Assembly: GCA_000436755.1 (NCBI GenBank)
Contig: FR887337.1
Location: 7,909-58,345 of the forward strand
Origin: Clostridium sp. CAG:253
GTDB taxonomy: Bacteria; Bacillota; Clostridia; Lachnospirales; Lachnospiraceae
Length of the DNA: 50,437 nt
Reading direction: 5' to 3'
This document shows, one piece after another, positions 44,109-50,437 of the stretch (the stretch's first letter is position 1; the number at the start of each line of letters is the position of its first letter). Under the pieces are notes generated by a model. That model saw nothing but the letters and a program-made list of their open reading frames with translations. It searched no databases and had not been told where the DNA came from. Both the position numbers and the translations under genes were made by a program.

Positions 44109-45479
44109 TCAGCCAACAGTAATGTCTTCGTGAGGGAAAGATACAAGTTCTTTCCTGCTGTCATTATTAAAGAAGATAACCATTGAAATCGGGCCTATAC
44201 GACCGAGGTACATACATATGATTATAATAAGTTTTCCTAAAAGATGAAGTTTTGGAGTGAAATCTCTTGTCAGTCCCACAGTTCCGATTGCACTTGTTGT
44301 CTCGTAGACAACATCGACCATTGAACCACCTTCAGCCTGGTAAAGGCTAAAGGATGCCAGCAACAGAAAAGATATACTGACCATTGTTATTGCGAGAGCT
44401 TTAGTGACAGTTTGGTGCGGTATATTTTTTCTGAATACAAAAAGGTGGTTTTTATTTTTTACAACTGCCCGTGTACTTAAAAATAAGGTGGCTGCGGTTG
44501 TTGTTTTTTTTCCGCCTGCCGTACCTATTGAGGAACCGCCGATAATCATAAGAAAATAACATAAAAGGACGGTACCGTGTCTCAATCCTGATTGTGAAAA
44601 AGTAGCAAAACCGGCAGTTCTAAGTGTAACAGACTGGAAGAAACTGGCGATTATCTTACCTGAAAAACTCATATTACCAATTGTATCTGAATTTGTATAT
44701 TCAAGAAGAAATATAAGCAATGCACCGCCAAAAATTAAAATAGCAGTAGTGATAAGTGTTATTTTTGTATGAAGCCTGAGTTTTTGCAAACATTTTTTAA
44801 AAGAAAATCCTTTTATAAAATGATTTTTAAAACCGTCCATAATATCTTTCCATACTATAAAACCTATTCCGCCGGAGATAATTAAAAACATTGTAATCAG
44901 ATTGATCCATACATTTGAAGCATATATTTCAAGGCTGTTTTCGCCAAGCAGGTCAATACCTGCATTACAAAAAGCAGACACCGAATGGAACAGAGAAAAC
45001 CACAATCCTTTTATCAGCCCATAATCCGGAATAAAAACAAAACTGTAACATATTGCACCGGTTATTTCTATTATAAATGTTCCTTTAAAAATAAATTTCA
45101 AAAAGCGCACCAATCCTTTAAGTGTGCTGAGATTCAGTGCATCTTCCAAAAGAAGACGGTCACTTAGAGTAATACGGCTTCCGGCAATCATCATAATACC
45201 GGTGACGAAAGATACAATACCAAGACCGCCAAGCTGTATAAGTATAAGAATTATGATTTTTCCAAACAAACTCCAGTGAGAGGCTGTATTGACAACAACA
45301 AGACCTGTCACGCAGACAGAGGTAGTTGAAGTAAATAACGCATCGATGAAAGGAGTAAAAGTGCCATTGGAAGAACAAAAAGGCAGACATAGAATAAAAG
45401 CACCTATGAAAATTGTACCTAAAAAACCAAGGGCGATAATCTGAGTAGTAGACAGCTTTTTAATCAAAGTTTTAAACAT
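44109..45479 (-). CDS. ktrB: Potassium uptake channel KtrB/TrkH
   Basis: Integral membrane K+ translocating subunit, 456 residues with four M1-P-M2 repeats. Selectivity-filter-like segments: STTSVCVTGLVVV, SVSAFCNAGIDLLG, SVTLRTAGFAT and TSAIGTVGLT, each with the central Gly. The Gly-rich gate region SSIGTAGGKKTTTAATLF is present. ATG 45479 follows GAGGT by 5 nt; the frame extends a further 63 nt upstream with no ribosome site. It forms an operon with ktrA. Confidence 0.93.
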   Translation of the reverse strand: MFKTLIKKLSTTQIIALGFLGTIFIGAFILCLPFCSSNGTFTPFIDALFTSTTSVCVTGLVVVNTASHWSLFGKIIILILIQLGGLGIVSFVTGIMMIAGSRITLSDRLLLEDALNLSTLKGLVRFLKFIFKGTFIIEITGAICYSFVFIPDYGLIKGLWFSLFHSVSAFCNAGIDLLGENSLEIYASNVWINLITMFLIISGGIGFIVWKDIMDGFKNHFIKGFSFKKCLQKLRLHTKITLITTAILIFGGALLIFLLEYTNSDTIGNMSFSGKIIASFFQSVTLRTAGFATFSQSGLRHGTVLLCYFLMIIGGSSIGTAGGKKTTTAATLFLSTRAVVKNKNHLFVFRKNIPHQTVTKALAITMVSISFLLLASFSLYQAEGGSMVDVVYETTSAIGTVGLTRDFTPKLHLLGKLIIIICMYLGRIGPISMVIFFNNDSRKELVSFPHEDITVG

Positions 45480-45570
45480 ATAAACCTCATTCCATAAATA
45501 AAACCATAAATAAAAAGATAAAAACAAAAATCCCCATATCATGACAATTCATAATACGAGGATAATCAAA

Positions 45571-45644
<74 letters not shown>

Positions 45645-45678
45645 ATATTTGAGTGATGCTTTCGCACCGACGAGTTAT

Positions 45679-45707
45679 ACTATAACCTATCTAAAAGAAA
45701 AAATCAA
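45679..45707 (-). promoter_or_regulatory. Promoter for tRNA-Arg
   Basis: On the minus strand TTGATT (45707-45702), 17-bp spacer, TATAGT (45684-45679), about 35 nt before the tRNA 5' end. Confidence 0.65.
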
Positions 45708-45733
45708 GTACTTTTTAAAAAAATTTTAAAAAT

Positions 45734-45759
45734 CTATATAAAACTATATAAAACTATAT
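45734..45759 (+). repeat. Short tandem repeat, 10-bp unit
   Basis: CTATATAAAA occurs twice in tandem plus a partial CTATAT, between the tRNA and murB. Confidence 0.8.
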
Positions 45760-45798
45760 CAATCCCTGCGTCATAAAATCAGCCCCAAAATGTAAAGC

Positions 45799-45828
45799 TT
45801 GCAACATTCATAACCATTGTGATATAAA
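45799..45828 (+). promoter_or_regulatory. Promoter for murB
   Basis: TTGCAA (45799-45804), 18-bp spacer, TATAAA (45823-45828), about 33 nt before the chosen start. Confidence 0.55.
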
Positions 45829-45860
45829 TATATGGGGTAAATAAAAGAATGGAGGACGAT

Positions 45861-46787
45861 ATGGTCGTATCTGAAATTGTAAAAAAACTTATCGATATAA
45901 ATGGAGAAAAACAGGTAGCAGAGTCGGAACCTATGAGCAGACATACTACATTCAGAATAGGAGGTCCGGCAAAAGTATTTGTCAGTCCTGATAATATAGA
46001 AAAGATAATAAAAACAATAGAATTACTTAAAAATGAAAAATGTGATTATTTTATACTTGGAAATGGAAGTAATATTCTAGCAGCAGATGAAGGATATGAC
46101 GGTGTAGTTGTATCTACTGAGAATCTTAAGAATTTAAATATAGAAAGAGAAGACGGTGACGAAACTTATATATATGCAGAGGCAGGAGTAATGCTTTCAA
46201 GGGCAGCTGTACTTGCATCGGAAAGTTCACTTACAGGTTTTGAATTTGCAGGAGGAATTCCAGGGACAGTCGGCGGAGCGGTATCTATGAATGCCGGAGC
46301 ATACGGAGGGGAGATAAAGGATGTCATAGTAAGTGCGGATGTGCTTATGAGTGATGGAACAGTTGTAAAACTTACAAAGGATGAACTCGAACTTTCATAT
46401 AGAAACAGCATTGTACAGAAAGAAAAAATGATTGTTTTGTCGGCAGAATTTGCATTGAAAAAAGGAAATAAAAGTGAAATACTCGACAAAATGAAAGATT
46501 TTTCGCAGAGAAGGCGTGATAAACAGCCATTAGAGTATGCAAGCGCCGGAAGTACATTTAAAAGGCCTGAGGGATATTTTGCCGGAAAACTTATAGATGA
46601 TGCAGGTCTGCGCGGTTACAGAGTCGGAAATGTCATGGTATCTGAAAAACACTGTGGCTTTGTGGTAAATATGGGCGGTGGAACATGTGAAGAAGCAAAA
46701 GCAGTGATAAACCATGTAAGAGAAGAGGTTGAGAAACAATTTGGTGTTACTCTTGAAATGGAAGTAAGAAAACTTGGTTGGAATTAA
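45861..46787 (+). CDS. murB: UDP-N-acetylenolpyruvoylglucosamine reductase
   Basis: FAD/NADPH enzyme completing UDP-MurNAc synthesis for peptidoglycan. The 308 residues have the FAD-binding motifs RHTTFRIGGPAKVFV, LGNGSNILAADEGYDG and FAGGIPGTVGGAVSMNAGAYGGE (in parts), and the catalytic Ser in YASAGSTFKRP. ATG 45861 has GGAGG 5 nt upstream; ATG 45849 overlaps that site. It heads the murB-rapZ-whiA-HPr cluster. The gap to rapZ is 30 nt. Confidence 0.96.
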   Translation: MVVSEIVKKLIDINGEKQVAESEPMSRHTTFRIGGPAKVFVSPDNIEKIIKTIELLKNEKCDYFILGNGSNILAADEGYDGVVVSTENLKNLNIEREDGDETYIYAEAGVMLSRAAVLASESSLTGFEFAGGIPGTVGGAVSMNAGAYGGEIKDVIVSADVLMSDGTVVKLTKDELELSYRNSIVQKEKMIVLSAEFALKKGNKSEILDKMKDFSQRRRDKQPLEYASAGSTFKRPEGYFAGKLIDDAGLRGYRVGNVMVSEKHCGFVVNMGGGTCEEAKAVINHVREEVEKQFGVTLEMEVRKLGWN

Positions 46788-46817
46788 AAGCCTGATAAAA
46801 AGGCAGGAGAAATGAGG

Positions 46818-47699
46818 ATGGATATGCGTTTTGTAATAGTTACGGGAATGTCAGGAGCCGGAAAAAGTTCAGTGCTTAAAATGCTTGAAGATATCGGATA
46901 TTTTTGTGTTGATAACCTGCCAGTAAAACTTATACCAAAACTTACAAAAATGTTTATAGGTGAAACTGACAGTATTGATAAGCTTGCACTTGGTATAGAC
47001 ATAAGAAATCTTGAGGGACTCTCATATCTTGATAAAGTTCTCGACGAGATGAAAAATGAAGGTTATAAGTATGAAGTACTTTTTCTTGATGCGGACAGCA
47101 ATGTTTTGGTTAAGAGATACAAGGAGACGAGACGAAATCATCCGCTTGCACTTCAGGGCAGGGTTGATAAAGCAATAGAAGCGGAGAGAGAAGAACTTCA
47201 ATTTATAAAGAAACGTGCAGATTATATAATGGACACAAGTCACATGCTTGTACGCGAATTAAAACAGGAGATAGATAAAATATTTCTCAAAAATGAAGAG
47301 TATCAGAACTTTTTTGTCACGATATTATCATTTGGTTTTAAATACGGAATACCGGCAGACTGTGACCTTGTGTTTGATGTAAGATTTCTGCCCAATCCAT
47401 ACTATATACCGGAACTAAAAAAGAAAACAGGCAATGATTTTGAGGTGTTTGATTATGTCATGAAATCAGAACAGGCAAAGCAGTTTGACGAAAAGTTGTT
47501 TGATATGGTGAAATTCCTTATACCTAATTATATAACAGAAGGGAAAAATCAGCTTGTCATAGGAATAGGGTGTACAGGCGGAAAACATCGCTCCGTTTCA
47601 TTGGCAAATGCATTGGCAAAACATATGCAGGAACTTCCGTACAGTCTGAAAACAGAACATAGAGATATTGAGAAGGATGCAAAAATAAAGGGAGAGTAG
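46818..47699 (+). CDS. rapZ: RapZ/YvcJ-family nucleotide-binding protein
   Basis: P-loop protein of about 293 residues that binds nucleotides and, in E. coli, guides RNase E to the GlmZ RNA. Walker A is VTGMSGAGKSSVLKMLEDIG, followed by FCVDNLPVKLIPKL; the C-terminal half has FDVRFLPNPYY and GIGCTGGKHRSVSLANAL. Three in-frame ATGs lie close together (46812, 46818, 46824); 46818 is best spaced from AGGAG. It is directly followed by whiA after 3 nt. Confidence 0.94.
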   Translation: MDMRFVIVTGMSGAGKSSVLKMLEDIGYFCVDNLPVKLIPKLTKMFIGETDSIDKLALGIDIRNLEGLSYLDKVLDEMKNEGYKYEVLFLDADSNVLVKRYKETRRNHPLALQGRVDKAIEAEREELQFIKKRADYIMDTSHMLVRELKQEIDKIFLKNEEYQNFFVTILSFGFKYGIPADCDLVFDVRFLPNPYYIPELKKKTGNDFEVFDYVMKSEQAKQFDEKLFDMVKFLIPNYITEGKNQLVIGIGCTGGKHRSVSLANALAKHMQELPYSLKTEHRDIEKDAKIKGE

Positions 47700-47702
47700 T
47701 AC

Positions 47703-48662
47703 ATGTCATTTGCAAGTGATGTAAAAGAAGAAATAGGAAAACAGACAGACAGGGGAAGGCATTGCCAGATAGCACAGTTTGCGATAATATTTGCACTTAC
47801 GGGACATATAAAAAAAGATTTTAAAAATGATAATTATATTGAAATGCGAACAGAGAACTTGACAGTTGCAAAGAAATCTTATATGTTATTAAAGTGTATG
47901 TTTGATACTTCACCTGAGGTAATGATACGAACACATAATCTTCAGGTTCAGTCAAAAAATTATTTTATATGTATAAAAGACAGCGCACTTGTAATAGAAG
48001 TGTTAAAGACCATAAAACTGTTGAGTGATGAAAATCAATGGGGTGATTTTGGAACGGTAAATAAGCTTATAGTACAAAATATGTGCTGCAAGCGTGCATT
48101 CCTTCGAGGAGCATTTATGGTAGCTGGTTCGGTGACGAATCCTGAAAAGGGATATCATCTTGAAATAGCTGTTCTTTCAGCAAAACTTGCAGAGCAGTTA
48201 AAAGAGGAAATGAGTGCTTTTGAAATTGATGCAAAAATTGTTGAGAGAAAAAAATATCAGGTTGTTTATATAAAAGAAGGAGCGCAGATAGTCGATTTTT
48301 TAAATGTCATAGGGGCGCATATGGCACTTATGGAATTTGAAAATGTCCGTATTGTCAAAGAAGTGCGGAATTCCGTAAACAGACAGGTGAATTGTGAGAC
48401 AGCAAATATAACAAAGATAGTAAATACTGCCGCCAGGCAGATAGAAGATATTAAGTATATTCAATGTAATATGGGGTTTGGTACGTTATCAGACGGATTG
48501 AGAGAGATTGCCGAACTAAGACTTGGGTATCCTGACAGTTCACTGCAGGAGCTTGGAAAGATGTTAGACAATCCCATAAGCAAATCCGGTGTTAACCATC
48601 GTTTGAAAAAACTAAGCAATATTGCAAATGAGCTCAGACAGGAAAAAGAGGGTATCAGTTGA
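47703..48662 (+). CDS. whiA: DNA-binding protein WhiA
   Basis: Regulator tied to cell division and sporulation in Gram-positive bacteria. The 319 residues combine a degenerate LAGLIDADG homing-endonuclease fold (RAFLRGAFMVAGSVTNPEKGYHLEIAV, in parts) with a C-terminal helix-turn-helix (LRLGYPDSSLQELGKMLDNPISKSGVNHRLKKL in parts). The start MSFASDVKEEI is typical. In Bacillus and many Clostridia yvcK lies between rapZ and whiA; here it is absent. Confidence 0.95.
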   Translation: MSFASDVKEEIGKQTDRGRHCQIAQFAIIFALTGHIKKDFKNDNYIEMRTENLTVAKKSYMLLKCMFDTSPEVMIRTHNLQVQSKNYFICIKDSALVIEVLKTIKLLSDENQWGDFGTVNKLIVQNMCCKRAFLRGAFMVAGSVTNPEKGYHLEIAVLSAKLAEQLKEEMSAFEIDAKIVERKKYQVVYIKEGAQIVDFLNVIGAHMALMEFENVRIVKEVRNSVNRQVNCETANITKIVNTAARQIEDIKYIQCNMGFGTLSDGLREIAELRLGYPDSSLQELGKMLDNPISKSGVNHRLKKLSNIANELRQEKEGIS

Positions 48663-48699
48663 GAGACTGAATCCGATGTCTGACAAAAGGAGGAACAAC

Positions 48700-48960
48700 A
48701 TGATTACAAAAAAAATTCAAATTCAGCTTCAGAATGGGTTGGAGGCAAGACCTGTAGCAGTATTAGTTCAGGTTGCAAGCCAGTACAACAGCAGCATCTA
48801 TGTTGAGTGTGATGACAGAAAAGTAAACGCAAAAAGTATCATGGGTATGATGACACTTGGACTTACAGCAGGTGAGGAAGTTGTAGTTTCAGCAAATGGA
48901 GATGACGAACAGACAGCTATGGATGATATTGTAAAGTATTTAAGCACAGCCAATGCATAG
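48700..48960 (+). CDS. HPr/Crh-like protein with Glu at position 15
   Basis: The 86 residues have the HPr fold. The phosphohistidine site of HPr (GLHARPA, His15) reads GLEARPVA, so PEP-dependent phosphorylation cannot occur; Crh of Bacillus has Gln there. S46 in NAKSIMGMMTLGL, the HPr-kinase target, is kept. It is therefore likely a regulatory protein (CcpA co-repressor or metabolic-enzyme partner) rather than a sugar phosphocarrier. ATG 48700 has AAAGGAGG 8 nt upstream. The place after whiA matches crh in Bacillus. Confidence 0.88.
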   Translation: MITKKIQIQLQNGLEARPVAVLVQVASQYNSSIYVECDDRKVNAKSIMGMMTLGLTAGEEVVVSANGDDEQTAMDDIVKYLSTANA

Positions 48961-48987
48961 ATAGATATTGCCTGAAATAAAAAATGA

Positions 48988-49033
48988 AAGCAGACGGTTA
49001 CATTATATGATGCAGTCTGCTTTTTGTTTTTTG
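48988..49033 (+). terminator. Terminator after the HPr-like gene
   Basis: AAGCAGAC (48988-48995) pairs with GTCTGCTT (49015-49022), 19-nt loop, followed by a long T-rich tail. Confidence 0.8.
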
Positions 49034-49060
49034 AAAAACTATTTAATTATAAATTATAAC
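49031..49060 (+). promoter_or_regulatory. Possible promoter for dnaE
   Basis: TTGAAA (49031-49036), 18-bp spacer, TATAAC (49055-49060), about 49 nt before dnaE; it would be needed because a terminator precedes. Confidence 0.5.
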
Positions 49061-49108
49061 AGTTTCGTTATTATGTAGCTGCATTTAAAGAAGAGGAGGC
49101 CGGTGTAT

Positions 49109-50437
49109 ATGAGTTTTACACATCTTCATGTCCATACACAGTATTCTTTGTTGGACGGTTCATGCAAGATAAATGAGATTGTAAACAGAGCAAAAGAACT
49201 TGGAATGAAAAATCTTGCGATTACAGACCATGGAAATATGTACGGTGTCATAGACTTTTATAGAGCATGTAAGGCGGCGGATATAAATCCTGTAATAGGC
49301 TGTGAAGTGTATGTGGCACCGGGGTCAAGGTTTGATAAGAAAAATGAAAAGGGTGAAGGAAGATATAACCATCTTGTTCTGCTTGCGGAAAATGATAAGG
49401 GTTACGCAAATCTTATGAAGATTGTTTCAAGAGGATTTACGGAAGGCTTTTACTACAAACCGAGAGTAGATTATGAAGTACTTGAGCAGTTTCATGAAGG
49501 AATTATTGCGCTTAGTGCATGTCTTGCCGGAATTGTGGCAACAAATCTCAGACAGGGATTTTATGACGAAGCAAAAAAAGAAGCTCTAAGACTGAGAGAT
49601 ATATTCGGAGAAAATAATTTTTTTCTTGAACTTCAGGATCACGGAATATCAGACCAGACAACTGTAAATCAGGGACTGCTCAGAATGAGCCAGGAGACTG
49701 GAATTGAACTTGTTGCGACAAACGATGTACATTACATAATGGCTGATGATGCCAAGGCACACGATATTTTGCTTTGTATACAGACACAGAAAAAAGTTAC
49801 CGATGAGGACAGAATGAGATATGACGGGGGTCAGTATTATCTCAAATCGGAAGATGAGATGAAAAGTCTCTTTCCGTATGCACTGGAAGCATTGGAAAAT
49901 ACGGAAAAAGTTGCAGACAGATGTCATGTTGAGATTGAGTTTGGAAACTATAAACTGCCGCATTATGATGTGCCTGACGGATATACGGCATGGGAATATC
50001 TGAACAAGCTTTGTAATGAGGGGCTTATAAGAAGATATAGCAAGCCTGACAAGTCACTTAAGGAAAGGCTTGAGTATGAGCTTGAGACAATTCATACCAT
50101 GGGATTTGTTGATTATTTCCTTATTGTATGGGACTTTATTAAATATGCGAGGGACAATGGCATAAGCGTCGGACCGGGACGAGGTTCAGCAGCCGGAAGT
50201 GTTGTGTCGTATACGCTTGGGATTACAAATATAGACCCGTTAAGGTATGACCTTCTCTTTGAAAGATTTTTGAACCCTGAACGAGTGACAATGCCTGATA
50301 TAGATATAGATTTCTGTTATGAAAGACGTCCTGAGGTCATAAAATATGTAATGGATAAATATGGAAGAAATCATGTGGTTCAGATTGTAACATTCGGAAC
50401 TATGGCAGCAAGAAATGCAATAAGAGATGTCGGAAGA
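49109..50437 (+). CDS. dnaE: DNA polymerase III alpha subunit DnaE, 5' part
   Basis: Replicative C-family polymerase. 443 codons are present before the window edge. The N-terminal PHP domain (FTHLHVHTQYSLLDG, AITDHGNMYGVIDFY, NDVHY) is followed by the start of the palm: GPGRGSAAGSVVSYTLGI and the catalytic acidic motif MPDIDIDFCYERR. The domain order is DnaE, not PolC (no N-terminal exonuclease or OB first). GAGGAGG lies about 12 nt upstream of ATG 49109. In Firmicutes DnaE extends primers and works with PolC. Confidence 0.96.
   Translation, partial: MSFTHLHVHTQYSLLDGSCKINEIVNRAKELGMKNLAITDHGNMYGVIDFYRACKAADINPVIGCEVYVAPGSRFDKKNEKGEGRYNHLVLLAENDKGYANLMKIVSRGFTEGFYYKPRVDYEVLEQFHEGIIALSACLAGIVATNLRQGFYDEAKKEALRLRDIFGENNFFLELQDHGISDQTTVNQGLLRMSQETGIELVATNDVHYIMADDAKAHDILLCIQTQKKVTDEDRMRYDGGQYYLKSEDEMKSLFPYALEALENTEKVADRCHVEIEFGNYKLPHYDVPDGYTAWEYLNKLCNEGLIRRYSKPDKSLKERLEYELETIHTMGFVDYFLIVWDFIKYARDNGISVGPGRGSAAGSVVSYTLGITNIDPLRYDLLFERFLNPERVTMPDIDIDFCYERRPEVIKYVMDKYGRNHVVQIVTFGTMAARNAIRDVGR

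Noticed and set aside
44005..45570. Cyclic di-AMP (ydaO-type) riboswitch for the ktr genes
   Set aside because: The leader of ktrB is too short and shows none of the conserved elements.

Overview
The window is chromosomal DNA of an AT-rich, low-GC Gram-positive anaerobe, most likely a flagellated Lachnospiraceae (Clostridia). The evidence is the fused SecDF, the Bacillus/Clostridia-type orders mbl-flhO-flhP, comFC-yvyF, hpf-secA-prfB and rapZ-whiA-HPr-dnaE, and the complete fabT-H-acp-D-G-F-accB-Z-accC-D-A operon. This is family-level inference; no species is claimed. No insertion sequence, prophage, CRISPR array or rRNA operon was seen. One tRNA is present.

Layout. 0-7 kb: the 5' end of a PHP-domain gene, a small membrane protein (TIGR04086-like), a NodB polysaccharide deacetylase, secDF, prmA (minus) and recJ. 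7-12 kb: a Ser-rich protein of unknown function, an orphan membrane protein (minus), then mbl with two distal-rod genes (flhO, flhP) and a muramidase-less FlgJ. 12-16 kb: recD2, comFC, yvyF, cheX and cheY. 16.5-25.7 kb: fatty-acid synthesis (type II FAS plus all four acetyl-CoA carboxylase subunits) under a MarR/FabT regulator, with a FabT-like operator next to a good promoter. The usual enoyl-ACP reductase gene fabK is absent; a strong RNA hairpin lies between acpP and fabD instead. The operon ends at a near-perfect 79-bp palindromic element. 26-29 kb: CvfB-like S1 protein (minus), ridA, a secreted SH3/NlpC-P60 hydrolase, then about 500 bp of non-coding DNA with DnaA-box-like 9-mers and nested inverted repeats.

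29-37.5 kb: hpf, secA, prfB (full length only through a programmed +1 frameshift), hom and tex. 37.5-43.3 kb is the most accessory-looking part: an arylsulfotransferase-fold protein lacking the family's signature histidines, an APS kinase (cysC), a two-domain CHR-family (chromate/sulfate) transporter and fucO. A 19-nt motif occurs near the start regions of cysC and fucO. 43.3-45.7 kb: ktrA/ktrB potassium uptake (minus) and tRNA-Arg(ACG). 45.8 kb to the end: murB, rapZ, whiA, an HPr/Crh-like protein with Glu at position 15, and the 5' part of dnaE.

Most genes are housekeeping (envelope growth, secretion, lipid synthesis, motility, DNA repair, translation). The best candidates for new biology are the sulfur-related cluster at 37.5-43 kb, the DnaA-box/inverted-repeat region at 28.7-29.0 kb, the 25.75 kb palindrome, and several variants of conserved machines (SecF Asp to Ala, HPr His15 to Glu, unusual prfB frameshift spacing). 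All functional calls come from motif recognition by eye; no database search was possible.
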